Positions 8,111-17,557 of a stretch of 64,000 bases of DNA are shown here, piece by piece. The position numbers and the translations under genes are program-made. The DNA is taken from NCBI RefSeq assembly GCF_900102875.1, contig NZ_FNGH01000004.1, forward strand, positions 1 to 64,000, given 5' to 3'. This DNA is from Franzmannia pantelleriensis. GTDB taxonomy: Bacteria; Pseudomonadota; Gammaproteobacteria; Pseudomonadales; Halomonadaceae. Below the pieces are notes generated by a model. That model was not told the DNA's origin. It saw only the letters and a program-made list of their open reading frames with translations, and did no database searches. Numbering within the stretch: the stretch's first letter is position 1; the number at the start of each line of letters is the position of its first letter.

Positions 8111-9849
8111 ACATCATCCTGATCACCGCCTGTCCCAGCGGCATGGCGACCACCTTCCTCGCCGCCCGCCGCCTGGAGCAGGCCGCCGTTCGCCGCCAGT
8201 GGCAGGTCAGCGTCGAGATGCATGGCCAGCTCGAGCCGCTGACGCCGGTCAGCATTGACGCGATCGCCGCCGCCGACCTGGTCGTAGTAGCCGCCGAGCG
8301 GGTCCCCGAGCCGCAGCGCTTTACCGGCAAGCGCCTCTACCAGGCGCCCATCGACCAAGCGCTGCCTGACCCGGAGGCCTTCCTCGAACGAGCTAGCCGC
8401 GAGGCCCGGGACTTTCAGCCGGCAGCGGAGCCGCAGCCCCAGGCAGCAGCGGGGTCTGGCGGCAGCAAGATCGTGGCCGTCACCGCCTGTCCGACCGGGG
8501 TCGCCCACACCTTCATGGCGGCCGAGGCGCTTAGCGAAGCCGGCAAGGCGCTGGGGCATCAGATCCGCGTCGAGACCCAGGGCTCGGTAGGCGCCCAGGA
8601 CAAGCTCACCGAGGAGGAGATCGCCGCCGCCGACGTGGTGCTGCTGGCCTGCGATATCGAAGTGGATCCCACCCGCTTTGCCGGCAAGCGCATCTATCGC
8701 ACCTCCACCGGCAACGCCCTGAAGAAACCTCGCCCAACCATCGAGGCGGCGCTGGCCAATGCCGCGGTGGAAGAGGCCGGACGTGCCGCTGCCGGCGCCG
8801 AGGCCAAGAAGAGCCTCAAGGAAGTCGGCGTCTACAAGCACCTGCTCACCGGCGTCTCCTTCATGCTGCCGATGGTGGTGGCCGGCGGTCTGTTGATTGC
8901 CCTCTCCTTCGTGTTCGGTATCGATGCCTTCGAGCAGGAGGGCACCCTGGCGGCGGCGCTGATGCAGATCGGTGGCGGTACCGCCTTCGCGCTGATGATT
9001 CCGGTACTGGCCGGCTATATCGCCTACTCGATTGCCGATCGACCCGGTATTGCGCCGGGCATGATCGGCGGCATGCTGGCTGCCGAGATCGAGGCCGGTT
9101 TCATTGGCGGCATCCTGGCCGGTTTCCTGGCCGGCTATGTGGCGCTGGCGGTGGCGCGATACGTCAAGCTGCCGTCGAGCGTCGAGTCGCTCAAGCCGAT
9201 CCTGATCATTCCACTGGTGGCGAGTCTGGTCACCGGCCTGACCATGATCTACGTGATCGGCGAGCCGGTGGCGGCAATCCTTTCCGGCCTGACCAGTTTC
9301 CTGGCTGGCATGGACGCCACCAATGCGGTGCTGCTAGGCATCCTGCTTGGCGCCATGATGTGTTTCGACCTGGGCGGGCCGGTCAACAAGGCCGCCTACA
9401 CCTTCGGCGTTGGCCTGCTGGCTTCGCAGACCTATGCGCCGATGGCGGCGATCATGGCGGCCGGCATGGTGCCGGCGATCGGCATGGGCATCGCCAGCTT
9501 CGCTGCCCGCCACAAGTTCTCGCAGCCGGAGCGCGAAGCGGGCAAGGCCTCCTTCGTTCTCGGCCTGTGCTTTATCAGCGAGGGGGCGATTCCGTTTGCC
9601 GCCAAGGACCCGCTGCGGGTGATCCCCGCCTGCATCGCCGGCGGTGCGGTGACCGGGGCGCTGTCGATGCTGGTCGGCGCTCAGCTGATGGCCCCTCACG
9701 GCGGCATCTTCGTGCTGCTGATTCCCAACGCCATCACCCCGGTGCTGCTCTACCTGGCGGCAATCGTGATCGGCTCACTGATCACCGGGCTGGGCTACGC
9801 GGCCATCAAGCGCGGCGCCGCGCCGGTGGCGGTGGCCGCGACCAATTGA
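8107..9849 (+). CDS. fruA: Fructose PTS permease, EIIBC
   Basis: This inner-membrane permease of 580 residues imports fructose while phosphorylating it at C1. It has two N-terminal EIIB-like domains: a degenerate-looking first one with C9 in ITACPSGMATTF, and the second with C128 in VTACPTGVAHTFMAAEAL, which is the expected phosphocysteine. The EIIC membrane domain begins near residue 245 (LLTGVSFMLPMVVAGG) and contains GGPVNKAAYTF and FISEGAIPFAAKDP, typical of the fructose EIIC family. It is the last gene of fruBKA and is followed by a strong terminator. Confidence 0.96.
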   Translation: MNIILITACPSGMATTFLAARRLEQAAVRRQWQVSVEMHGQLEPLTPVSIDAIAAADLVVVAAERVPEPQRFTGKRLYQAPIDQALPDPEAFLERASREARDFQPAAEPQPQAAAGSGGSKIVAVTACPTGVAHTFMAAEALSEAGKALGHQIRVETQGSVGAQDKLTEEEIAAADVVLLACDIEVDPTRFAGKRIYRTSTGNALKKPRPTIEAALANAAVEEAGRAAAGAEAKKSLKEVGVYKHLLTGVSFMLPMVVAGGLLIALSFVFGIDAFEQEGTLAAALMQIGGGTAFALMIPVLAGYIAYSIADRPGIAPGMIGGMLAAEIEAGFIGGILAGFLAGYVALAVARYVKLPSSVESLKPILIIPLVASLVTGLTMIYVIGEPVAAILSGLTSFLAGMDATNAVLLGILLGAMMCFDLGGPVNKAAYTFGVGLLASQTYAPMAAIMAAGMVPAIGMGIASFAARHKFSQPEREAGKASFVLGLCFISEGAIPFAAKDPLRVIPACIAGGAVTGALSMLVGAQLMAPHGGIFVLLIPNAITPVLLYLAAIVIGSLITGLGYAAIKRGAAPVAVAATN

Positions 9850-9870
9850 TCTCCTCCTTGCATGGACTGG

Positions 9871-9897
9871 CCGGCACCCACGGGTGCCGGTTTTTTT
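9871..9897 (+). terminator. Rho-independent terminator of fruBKA
   Basis: A nine-base stem (CCGGCACCC with GGGTGCCGG) is followed directly by seven T. It starts 22 bases after the fruA stop. Confidence 0.93.
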
Positions 9898-9953
9898 ATG
9901 GGGGGCGGTGTCGGGCATGATGGCATCTTGCTAGGGGAATATTCCTTATATAT

Positions 9954-9979
9954 CCAGAAAGATGATCGTTCTTCTGGCA
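9954..9979. other. Inverted repeat upstream of the monooxygenase-domain gene
   Basis: The arms CCAGAA and TTCTGG flank a 14-base AT-richer centre, in the 267-base gap between the fru terminator and the next gene. It could be an operator. Nothing else in that gap is recognisable apart from the ribosome site ACAGGAG at its end. Confidence 0.25.
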
Positions 9980-10116
9980 TGTAAGGTAGATAATGGTCTG
10001 ATAGTGTTTTTGAGGAAGATGGTGTAGTTTTTGCCTAGTATTACGGAGGCCCTTACCCGGGCCGTTCGTTCGCTCGGCGGCGCTACCCGCACCGCTGAGG
10101 TAACAGGAGATACACG

Positions 10117-10695
10117 ATGTCTACTGCCCCCGTGACCCTGATGGTGGCGCGCCGCGTAGCCCATGGCCGCTACCGCGCCTTTATCGCCTGGCTCAATGAA
10201 GGCCGTGAGCTGGCCGCCGATTTCGCCGGCTACCTTGGCTCCGGCGTGCTGGCGCCACCGCCCGGCGACAATGAGTATCAGATCATCTTCCGCTTCCGCG
10301 ATGCCGCGACCCTTGCCGCCTGGGAGCACTCCGCCTCGCGGCGTGCCTGGCTGGTGCGCGGTTCCGGCCTGTTCGAGGCGCCCCATGAACACCGCGCCAC
10401 CGGGCTCGATCGCTGGTTCGCCGACGCCAGCGGAAAGACGCCGCCGCGCTGGAAGCAGGCGGTCGCCATCTGGTTGGCGTTCTTTCCCGTGTCGCTGGCC
10501 TTTCAACTGCTGGCGGGCGGGGTGCTGGCCACGCTGCCGCTGGTCGCCAAGGTGCTGGTCAGCACCCTGGTGCTGACGCCACTGATGGTGTTTCTGTTCA
10601 TTCCCCTGTCGACTCGGCTGCTGGCGCCCTGGCTGCGCGGCGAGTGCACCGTGCGCGAGCAGTTGGGGCGTATGTTGCACCTAGGTCGTGCATGA
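10117..10695 (+). CDS. Antibiotic-biosynthesis-monooxygenase-domain protein with C-terminal membrane segments
   Basis: In this protein of 192 residues, positions 5-95 fit the small ferredoxin-like ABM fold: VTLMVARRVAHGRYRAFIAW, then a Tyr/Phe-rich strand YQIIFRFRDAATLAAWEHS. Residues 110-175 hold two hydrophobic segments (AVAIWLAFFPVSLAFQLL and LVLTPLMVFLFIPL), so the domain is probably anchored in the inner membrane facing the cytoplasm. Soluble ABM proteins oxidise or bind small aromatic compounds or heme; the role of this membrane version is unknown. The ATG has a good ACAGGAG site. It is a single gene, convergent with the chemoreceptor. Confidence 0.78.
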   Translation: MSTAPVTLMVARRVAHGRYRAFIAWLNEGRELAADFAGYLGSGVLAPPPGDNEYQIIFRFRDAATLAAWEHSASRRAWLVRGSGLFEAPHEHRATGLDRWFADASGKTPPRWKQAVAIWLAFFPVSLAFQLLAGGVLATLPLVAKVLVSTLVLTPLMVFLFIPLSTRLLAPWLRGECTVREQLGRMLHLGRA

Positions 10696-10698
10696 ATG

Positions 10699-10727
10699 AA
10701 AAAAGCGGCCCTGTTGCCAGGCCGCTT
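10699..10727 (-). terminator. Rho-independent terminator of the chemoreceptor gene
   Basis: The stem AAGCGGCC/GGCCGCTT (10703-10710 with 10720-10727) is followed on the minus strand by a run of six T. It lies 65 bases beyond the chemoreceptor stop. Confidence 0.85.
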
Positions 10728-10791
10728 GAAAGGGGGTCGAGAGTCAGCGCTAGCTAAGTCTGGCAGCTAGCGGTATTGCCTCACGGCATTG

Positions 10792-12474
10792 TCAGAATGA
10801 GTCCCACTCCAGCTCGGCCTTTTGGCTGGCCTTGGGCGCGGTGGGAGCCGCAAGTGGCTTGGCGGGCGCGCTAGTCGCCTGGCCGCTCAGCGCGGGGCGT
10901 GACATGGGCGAGGCGCTGTCGGCGATCTTGAAGGTGGAAACCACCGATTCCAACCTGGCAGCCTGCTCCTCCAGCGAGGCGGCGGCCGACGAGGCCTGCT
11001 GGACCAGCGCCGCGTTCTGCTGGGTGACTTCGTCCATCTGCGACACGGCCTGGTTGACCTGCTCGATGCCCGAGCTCTGCTCCTGAGAGGCGGCAGAGAT
11101 CTCATCCATGATGTCGTTGACGCGCTTCACCGAGGCGACCACCTCGCGGATGGTGCTGCCGGCGCTCTCGACCAGCTCGGAGCCATCCTTGACCTGGGTG
11201 GCAGAGGCCTCGATCAGTGACTTGATCTCCTTGGCGGCATCGGCACTGCGGCTGGCCAGGTTACGTACCTCGCTGGCCACTACCGCGAAGCCGCGGCCCT
11301 GTTCACCGGCGCGTGCCGCTTCCACCGAGGCGTTGAGGGCCAGGATATTGGTCTGGAAGGCGATCGAGTCGATCACGCCGATGATATCCACCACCTTTTT
11401 AGAGCTGTCGGCAATCCCGTGCATGGTGGCGATCACCCGGTCGACCTCCTCGCCGCCTCGGCCTGCGGTGGTCGAGGCGTCATTGGCCAGGGTGCTGGCC
11501 TGGCGCGCGTTGTCGGCGTTCTGTTTCACCGTGGCAGTGAGCTGCTCCATGCTGGCGGCGGTCTCTTGTAGCGAGGCGGCCTGCTCCTCGGTGCGAGATG
11601 ACAGGTCGCTGTTACCACTGGCAATTTCCCGCGACCCGATATGAATCGAGCCACTGCTGTCACGCACGCTTGCCACGGTCTTGGCCAGACTAGCCTGCAT
11701 ATGTTGCATGGCCGAGAAGAGGCGGCCCAGCTCATTGCGCCCGAGCTCGGGGATCGGCTGGGAGAGGTTGCCCTTGGCAATATGCTCCGAGTGATCGACC
11801 GCTTCTTCGAGCGGCTTGACGATGCTGCCCACCAGGGCGACTCGTACGATCAGCACAATCAGTGCGGCGAGGATCAGCACAGCAATATCGATAACGCCGT
11901 ATAGCCACATCTGCGACCGGTAGTCGGTCACCAGTTGGTTGGCGTATTCGTAACTGTAATCGCCGTAGGCACTGCTCGACGCGGCAAAGGCTTGGTTATG
12001 TTCGCGAGCTGTGGTCAGCAGGTCGAGATAGGCTGTTTCGTCGCCTCGCTCGAGGGCAGCTTGCTGAGGAAGGAGTACGTTATCGACCAGCGCAGTAAAG
12101 TCAGCCGCCACAGCCTCACTCATGGCGCTATCTGCGTCACTTTGATGGGAGTCAAAGATGGCAAAGTGCTGCTGGGCTGTATCCAGGCGCTGCTCGGCTA
12201 GCGACTTCTCTTCGGCGGCGAGTGACCTGTTGTTCTCGTCGAGAGCGTCCCAGTAGTTCTGATAGTGGAGCTGGGTATCGCTGACGGCGATCCGGCTTAG
12301 GTTCAAGTAGTTCAGCCTGTCCAGGGCGGTGCGGTCAAGCTCTGCGAGAGCGTTACCGCCCAGGCGACCGCCCTGGTAGCCCAGGCCGGCTACCACCAAA
12401 ATCAGCACAATAAAGATAGTTAGTACGCCGGTCAGGCTGGCTTTGACCGAGAGGTTGTTCATCAAGCGATTCAT
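10792..12474 (-). CDS. Methyl-accepting chemotaxis protein, Tar type
   Basis: This inner-membrane chemoreceptor of 560 residues signals to CheW/CheA. It has a first transmembrane helix ([18 protein letters not shown]), a periplasmic four-helix-bundle ligand domain to about residue 185, a second helix ([20 protein letters not shown]), a HAMP domain, and a signalling domain with the hairpin tip [20 protein letters not shown] and [16 protein letters not shown]. The C-terminal EWDSF resembles the CheR-tethering NWETF pentapeptide, so it may recruit CheR/CheB. The ATG at 12474 has GAGGA upstream; the frame also opens from a TTG at 12489. A sigma-28 promoter lies at 12641-12667. A decayed copy of the 3' part lies upstream. 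The ligand is unknown. Confidence 0.95.
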   Translation of the reverse strand: MNRLMNNLSVKASLTGVLTIFIVLILVVAGLGYQGGRLGGNALAELDRTALDRLNYLNLSRIAVSDTQLHYQNYWDALDENNRSLAAEEKSLAEQRLDTAQQHFAIFDSHQSDADSAMSEAVAADFTALVDNVLLPQQAALERGDETAYLDLLTTAREHNQAFAASSSAYGDYSYEYANQLVTDYRSQMWLYGVIDIAVLILAALIVLIVRVALVGSIVKPLEEAVDHSEHIAKGNLSQPIPELGRNELGRLFSAMQHMQASLAKTVASVRDSSGSIHIGSREIASGNSDLSSRTEEQAASLQETAASMEQLTATVKQNADNARQASTLANDASTTAGRGGEEVDRVIATMHGIADSSKKVVDIIGVIDSIAFQTNILALNASVEAARAGEQGRGFAVVASEVRNLASRSADAAKEIKSLIEASATQVKDGSELVESAGSTIREVVASVKRVNDIMDEISAASQEQSSGIEQVNQAVSQMDEVTQQNAALVQQASSAAASLEEQAARLESVVSTFKIADSASPMSRPALSGQATSAPAKPLAAPTAPKASQKAELEWDSF

Positions 12475-12640
12475 GTATCGGGTCCTCAATGCAGAGCGTG
12501 GTAACTGTCCGCAGGCAATAAAAGGGTATGGGGAGCTTTGCCGCTCTGGTGGCGGCTTAAGGCTTAAATAATCGTTTGAGTGCCGCTATGCAGGTGTCTG
12601 CCCGTACGGTCTAGGTGTTTGTATCTACTTCCTAAGTGTT

Positions 12641-12667
12641 TTATCGGAAGGATAGAGAAAAGCTTTA
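12641..12667 (-). promoter_or_regulatory. Sigma-28 (FliA) promoter of the chemoreceptor gene
   Basis: The minus strand reads TAAAGCTT, 11 bases, then TCCGATAA. The flagellar sigma-28 consensus is TAAAGTTT-N11-GCCGATAA, so the spacing is exact and only two of the 16 conserved bases differ. It lies about 170 bases before the start codon, leaving a long leader. This places the receptor in the late flagellar/chemotaxis regulon. Confidence 0.85.
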
Positions 12668-12894
12668 GCCAAGAGCCGGATAAATATATTTTCTGTAACT
12701 TAATCTATGTTATTGGAAGTTTTAACAATACAGTGAGTCGGCATGCTGTAGCGCTTGGTGGGTTGCTGAGTGTATCCGCAGTGTTTTGAGCGCCGACGCC
12801 GAGGTGCCAGTGCAGGGGATTAACGAAGAAAGAGGCCTGTCGCTAGGCCGCCCGAGTGATGTAGTAGGAAGGCAGGCCCCCTGTTATGTGAAGG

Positions 12895-13085
12895 AGACCG
12901 ACTCCATTCCGGCCTTGGCTTTGGGCTCTGAGTCGACCGTAAGTGGCTTGGCCGTGGGAGCTGGCCGCTTGGGTGGTCAGCGCAGGACATAACACGGGCG
13001 AAGTACTGTCAGTGAGGCGGCGGAGAACTCATCTATGATGTCGTTGACGCGCTTCACCGACTCGACCACTTCGCGGATGGTGCTA
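12895..13085 (-). pseudogene. Remnant of a second copy of the chemoreceptor gene (3' part)
   Basis: Two blocks align with the intact receptor gene just downstream. Block 13014-13085 matches 11087-11158 with about six differences (the AEISDIMDNVKR... signalling region). Block 12895-13018 matches the divergent C-terminal end, about 10800-10920. The roughly 165 bases between these in the intact gene are deleted. A degenerate version of the receptor's terminator stem lies just beyond (about 12825-12862). This suggests an ancient tandem duplication now mostly lost. The rest of 12475-13202 shows no gene; 12490-12790 is AT-richer and carries the sigma-28 promoter. Confidence 0.8.
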
Positions 13086-13202
13086 AAAGAGAAGGCTGGT
13101 GGTTGGACGTGGAGAAATGCTCTAGTTAACCTGCCCAATTTACGACTCGATGCTCGGCCTGGCTAGATGCGATTGGCCGCTTGAAGGGGGAAGAAAAACG
13201 CC

Positions 13203-14831
13203 ATGCAGGTGCTACGACAGTTTTCGGCGCTCGGGCTGCTGCTGGGAACGCTGCTGTTTGCCTTTTCGCTGACCCCGAGCTTACTGCCACGCACCTTCGT
13301 CGTTCAGGGGGTGATCTCGGGGCTGTCGTTCTCCGCCGGCTATGCGCTGGGCGTCATGGCACGTTGGCTGTGGGCCTACCTCGAACTGCCGGTACCCGGG
13401 CCGCGCGGCTCGCTGAGCATCAAGCGCATCGCCGCAGGCGTCTGCGTGGTGATTGCCGGCGCATTCCTGTGGCGCGCCTCGGACTGGCAGGATTCGGTCC
13501 GGGTATTGATGGAGATGGAGCCCACCACTGGTACTCGGCCGCTGAGCGTGGCACTGATCGCGCTGGTCATCTTTGCGCTGCTGCTGCTGCTGGCCAGGCT
13601 GTTTCGGCGCACCTTCCGCTTCCTTGCCCGCCGGCTGCAGCGCATCGTGCCACGCCGGGTTTCCCATGTGGTGGGCGTGGTGGCGGCAGCGGCGCTGTTC
13701 TGGTCGGTCATCGATGGCATCATCTTCAGCCTGACGCTACGCACCCTGGATCGCTCCTATCAGCAGGTCGACGTACTGATGCCGGACGACCTGGTGCCAC
13801 CCAGCGACCCGCAGGTGGCCGGCAGCGAGGCGTCACTGATCAGTTGGGAAGGCTTGGGACTGCGCGGCCGCCGCTTCGTCACGGCCGGGCCCTCGGCCGC
13901 TGATATTGAGGGCTTCCTGGGGGAGTCCGCCGAGCAGCCGCTGCGGGTCTATGCCGGCCTGAATGCCGCCGACACCCCCAAGCAGCGGGCGCAGCTGGCG
14001 CTCGATGAGCTCAAGCGGGTGGGTGCCTTCGAGCGCTCGCTGCTGCTACTGGCTACGCCTACCGGGCGAGGCTGGCTTGACCCGGCTGCGCAGAACACCC
14101 TGGAGTATCTGACCCGCGGCGATATTGCCACGGTGACGGCCCAGTACTCCTACCTGCCGAGTCCGCTGGCCTTGATCGTGGAGGGCGAGTACGGCGCAGA
14201 AACCGCCCGCGCCCTGTTCGAGGCGGTATACGGTCACTGGACCTCGCTGCCCGAGGACCAGCGCCCGGCGCTGTATCTTCACGGCCTGAGTCTCGGGGCG
14301 CTCAATTCTGACCGCTCCTTCGATATCTACGACATCATCGATGATCCTTTCGATGGCGCGCTGTGGAGCGGCCCGCCATTTCGTAGTCCTACCTGGCGCA
14401 GCATGACCCGTGACCGTGATGAAGGCTCGCCGGCCTGGCTGCCGCGATTTCGCGACGGTGCCGTGGTGCGTTTCATGAATCAGGACGGGGGCCTCGACGA
14501 CGGCGAGACGGCGTGGGGCGACTTCCGCATTGCCTATCTGCAATATGCCAGTGATCCGGTGACCTTCTTCGAGCCCGAGGCGCTCTATCGAGAGCCGGAG
14601 TGGTTGCAGGCCCCGCGCGGACCGGATGTCTCTCAGGACCTGACCTGGTACCCGGTAGTGACCGGGCTACAGCTGTTGGCCGACCTTGCGGCGGGGACGG
14701 CGCCGCCCGGCTATGGCCACGAGATCGCCGCCGAGCACTACATCGAGGCCTGGCTGGCGCTGATCGAGCCCGAGGGCTGGTCGGCGGAGGACGTGGAGCG
14801 TCTCACGGCGTTGTTTGCCGCGCGCCGTTAG
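13203..14831 (+). CDS. Alpha/beta-hydrolase family membrane protein (Abhydrolase_9 type)
   Basis: In this protein of 542 residues, the N-terminal 190 residues hold about four or five membrane segments (LGLLLGTLLFAFSLTPSLL, VCVVIAGAFLWRASDW, LSVALIALVIFALLLLLARL, VVGVVAAAALFWSVIDGIIF). The C-terminal part is an alpha/beta-hydrolase-like domain with the nucleophile elbow GLSLG in LYLHGLSLGALNS and conserved ALWSGPPFRSPTW and NQDGGLDD segments. This arrangement matches the Abhydrolase_9 N and C families found in actinobacteria and proteobacteria. The substrate is unknown; a lipid or ester is a guess. The start ATG follows a GGGGGAAG site. It stands alone ahead of nosP. Confidence 0.82.
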   Translation: MQVLRQFSALGLLLGTLLFAFSLTPSLLPRTFVVQGVISGLSFSAGYALGVMARWLWAYLELPVPGPRGSLSIKRIAAGVCVVIAGAFLWRASDWQDSVRVLMEMEPTTGTRPLSVALIALVIFALLLLLARLFRRTFRFLARRLQRIVPRRVSHVVGVVAAAALFWSVIDGIIFSLTLRTLDRSYQQVDVLMPDDLVPPSDPQVAGSEASLISWEGLGLRGRRFVTAGPSAADIEGFLGESAEQPLRVYAGLNAADTPKQRAQLALDELKRVGAFERSLLLLATPTGRGWLDPAAQNTLEYLTRGDIATVTAQYSYLPSPLALIVEGEYGAETARALFEAVYGHWTSLPEDQRPALYLHGLSLGALNSDRSFDIYDIIDDPFDGALWSGPPFRSPTWRSMTRDRDEGSPAWLPRFRDGAVVRFMNQDGGLDDGETAWGDFRIAYLQYASDPVTFFEPEALYREPEWLQAPRGPDVSQDLTWYPVVTGLQLLADLAAGTAPPGYGHEIAAEHYIEAWLALIEPEGWSAEDVERLTALFAARR

Positions 14832-14897
14832 CAACGGCGTTGTGGAGCACGATAGTGGCGACATACACTGCAGGAAAACCCGTGCAGGATCGCCGCC

Positions 14898-16076
14898 ATG
14901 CTTGATATGCCACGTGTGGATCCGGCTGCCGCCGATCAGCGTCAGGCCGCGGTGCGCACCGCGGTCAGCCACGCCCGTGACCCCCGCTGTGCCGCCACGG
15001 AACTCGCCGCTGCGCTGCGCCATCCGCAGCTGGGGTTCGTGCTGTTCTTCGTCAGCGCCGAGTATACGCTGGCGCCGCTGGGCGAGGCCCTGGATGCGGC
15101 CTTTGCCGGGGTGCCGATCAGCGGCTGTACCACCGCCGGTGAGATTACCCCCGAGGGCTATGACCGCGGCTGCATCGTCGCCGTCGGTTTCGATGCCCGC
15201 TACTTCACGGTGGGGCTGGCGCTGATCGATGAGCTGGAGGGCTTCGACCTGGTGCGCGCCCAGCGCGTTACCGATGGTCTGCTGGCCGAGGCACGCGGTC
15301 AGCCGCTGCCGGGCGGGGAGCACTTCGCGCTGACCCTGCTCGATGGTCTCTCTAGCTGTGAGGAACAGGTGCTGGCGACCCTCGATGCGGCATTGGGCAG
15401 CATTCCCAGCTTCGGTGGCTCCGCCGGCGACGACAACCGCTTGGCGCATACCCACGTCTACAGCGCCGGTCGCTTTCATGACCAGGCCGCGGTGGTGGTG
15501 ATGTTCACCACGCGGCTGCCGTTCGAGGTCTTCACCACCCACCATCTGCGACCGCGCAGCGAAAAGCTGGTGGTCACCCATGCCGATCGCGAACGGCGTC
15601 GTGTGATCGAGCTCAACGCCGCGCCGGCCGCCGACGAGTATGCGCGGCTGGTAGGCTGTTCCCGCGAGGCCCTCGATGATGAGGTGTTTGCCCGCTACCC
15701 GCTGGCGGTGCGGATCGGCGACAGCTACTTCGTGCGCTCGATTCAGCGCGTCAACGACGACGGCAGCCTGAGCTTCTACTGTGCGGTGGAGAACGGCATC
15801 GTGCTGACCGCCATGACCCCGGCGCCGATCCTGCCGGACCTCGAGGCGGTGTTCGACGACCTGACGGCGCGGCTCGGCGAACCCGAGTTGATCATCGGTC
15901 TCGACTGCTTCCTGCGGCGACTGGAGATCGAATCGCTGGATCGACGCCAGGCGGCCTCGGCGCTGCTGCGGCGCCAGCGCGTGATTGGCTTCAATACCTA
16001 CGGGGAGCAGCACCATGGCATGCACATCAACCAGACCTTCACCGGGGTTGTGCTTGGGCGCCCCGGGGCCGGCTGA
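14898..16076 (+). CDS. nosP: FIST-domain sensor protein, NosP-like
   Basis: This cytoplasmic protein of 392 residues consists of FIST_N (about 45-235, with GCTTAGEITPEGYDRG and FGGSAGDDN) followed by FIST_C (about 236-385, with YPLAVRIGDSYFVRS and ending in the FNTYGEQHHGMHINQTFTG segment). FIST proteins of this size next to a hybrid kinase are NosP, heme-based nitric oxide sensors that modulate the kinase NahK. The gene overlaps the kinase gene by 62 bases, which supports a partner relationship. The name rests on architecture and neighbour; heme binding cannot be shown from sequence alone. Confidence 0.82.
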   Translation: MLDMPRVDPAAADQRQAAVRTAVSHARDPRCAATELAAALRHPQLGFVLFFVSAEYTLAPLGEALDAAFAGVPISGCTTAGEITPEGYDRGCIVAVGFDARYFTVGLALIDELEGFDLVRAQRVTDGLLAEARGQPLPGGEHFALTLLDGLSSCEEQVLATLDAALGSIPSFGGSAGDDNRLAHTHVYSAGRFHDQAAVVVMFTTRLPFEVFTTHHLRPRSEKLVVTHADRERRRVIELNAAPAADEYARLVGCSREALDDEVFARYPLAVRIGDSYFVRSIQRVNDDGSLSFYCAVENGIVLTAMTPAPILPDLEAVFDDLTARLGEPELIIGLDCFLRRLEIESLDRRQAASALLRRQRVIGFNTYGEQHHGMHINQTFTGVVLGRPGAG

Positions 16077-17529
16077 ACCCGACGCGGCGTCGCCGGCGTC
16101 AGCCAATGAGCAGGCGTTGGCCGAGGAGAACGCCCGGCTGCGCAAGGTGTGTGCGGCGCTGATCGAACGCGTCGAGTCCAGCGGGGTGGCCGGGGGGGCA
16201 CCCTACGCAGCGTTCGAACATGCCGTGCTGCTGGCCGAGCAGGTGCGCGAGCGCACTGAAACCCTGCACCGTACCCTCGACGAGCTGAGCCAGGTCAACG
16301 CCGAGCTGGGCTCGGTAAATGCCAAGCTGCGCGAGGAGATTACGGTGCGCGGCGAGACCGAGCGGCGGCTGCGCGACGCCAAGGCCGAAGCGGAAGCGGC
16401 CAACCTCTCCAAGACCAAATTTCTGGCCGCTGTCAGCCACGATCTGCTGCAGCCGCTCAATGCGGCACGGCTGTTCACCACGGCGCTGGGCGATCAGCTC
16501 GAAGACCCTGCGCTGCCGGCGGAGTCGCGGCGGCTGGTGGGCCACATCGGCCGCTCGCTCAAGGACGTCGAGACGCTGCTGGGGACGCTGGTGGATATTT
16601 CGCGGCTTGACGCCGGCGTGCTCAAGCCCGATGTGGCGCCCTTTGCGGCGACCGAACTGCTCGACGCGCTGGCTGATGAGTACCGTCAGGTGGCCGCGGC
16701 TCGCGGCCTGACGCTGCGCTACGTAGCACCCTCGGCAGTGATCGATTCCGACCTGGCGCTATTGGCGCGGGTCGTCCGCAATCTGCTCAGCAATGCCATT
16801 CGCTATACCCAGCGAGGTTCCATCCTGCTTGGCTGCCGCCGCCGTCCTGAGGGGCTCGAGATCGTGGTCGCCGATACCGGCAGCGGCATCGAGGACGCCC
16901 AGCGCGATGAGATCTTTCTCGAATTTCGCCGCGGCCAAGCGGGCCAGCAGCAGAGCGACCGCGGTCTGGGCCTGGGTCTGGCGATCGTCGACCGCATCAG
17001 TGGCATGCTTGGCCACCGCCTGGCGTTGGCCTCCACCCCGGGCCGCGGCTCGCGCTTCTCGATTCTGGTGCCCTATGGCCAGCGGCCAACGCCCGCGTCC
17101 AACGGCGCTTCGGAAGCCTTGCCGGGAGTGGCGCCGCTGGCTGGCGCCCGAATCTGGGTGATCGACAACGACCCGGCGATCTGCGAGGGGATGCAGGCGC
17201 TGCTGGCAGGCTGGGGGTGTGACGTGGCCACGGGGCACTCGCTGGCAGCGCTGACACGCAGTGGTGCACTGGCCAGCGGTGCCGACGCGCTGATCGTCGA
17301 CTACCACCTCGACGAGCATCAGCCCGATGGGTTCGAGGTGGCAGCGATGCTGCAACGACGTTTTCCACGTTTGCCGGTGGTGGTGATTACCGCTAATCAC
17401 GACGCGACACTCAAGGCGCTCGCGAGAGAGCGTGGCTATCGCTGCCTGCTCAAACCGCTCAAGCCACTGCGCTTGAAGATGGCGCTGCTGCAGTGCGTGT
17501 CGACGGCACCAAGCGACGCTTCTGGCTGA
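16015..17529 (+). CDS. Cytoplasmic hybrid histidine kinase, NahK/ErcS'-like
   Basis: This soluble kinase of 504 residues is the likely partner of the FIST protein upstream. After a coiled-coil region (about 25-125, heptads such as ELSQVNAELGSVNAKL) comes the H-box with H142 in AVSHDLLQPLNAARLF, then the ATPase domain with NLLSNAIRYTQRG, VVADTGSGIED and GLGLGLAIVDRI, and a C-terminal receiver (WVIDNDPAIC, phosphoacceptor in LIVDYHLDEHQ, and LLKPLKP). No membrane segment is present. The ATG at 16015 has a GGGGAG site seven bases upstream and is preferred; the frame stays open to a TTG at 15985. HDLLQPLNAAR-type kinases pair with LuxR regulators such as the one at 18981-19622 in pseudomonads. 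Confidence 0.9.
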   Translation: MACTSTRPSPGLCLGAPGPAEPDAASPASANEQALAEENARLRKVCAALIERVESSGVAGGAPYAAFEHAVLLAEQVRERTETLHRTLDELSQVNAELGSVNAKLREEITVRGETERRLRDAKAEAEAANLSKTKFLAAVSHDLLQPLNAARLFTTALGDQLEDPALPAESRRLVGHIGRSLKDVETLLGTLVDISRLDAGVLKPDVAPFAATELLDALADEYRQVAAARGLTLRYVAPSAVIDSDLALLARVVRNLLSNAIRYTQRGSILLGCRRRPEGLEIVVADTGSGIEDAQRDEIFLEFRRGQAGQQQSDRGLGLGLAIVDRISGMLGHRLALASTPGRGSRFSILVPYGQRPTPASNGASEALPGVAPLAGARIWVIDNDPAICEGMQALLAGWGCDVATGHSLAALTRSGALASGADALIVDYHLDEHQPDGFEVAAMLQRRFPRLPVVVITANHDATLKALARERGYRCLLKPLKPLRLKMALLQCVSTAPSDASG

Positions 17530-17557
17530 GCAGCGGCTATGTCGCTGGCGGCCGGCC

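Noticed and set aside
12580-12789. 69-codon open frame upstream of the chemoreceptor
   Set aside because: It covers the sigma-28 promoter, has no ribosome site and an atypical composition; probably promoter-region DNA.
15985-16014. Earlier TTG start for the hybrid kinase
   Set aside because: The ATG at 16015 has a GGGGAG site at correct distance, and the TTG has none.
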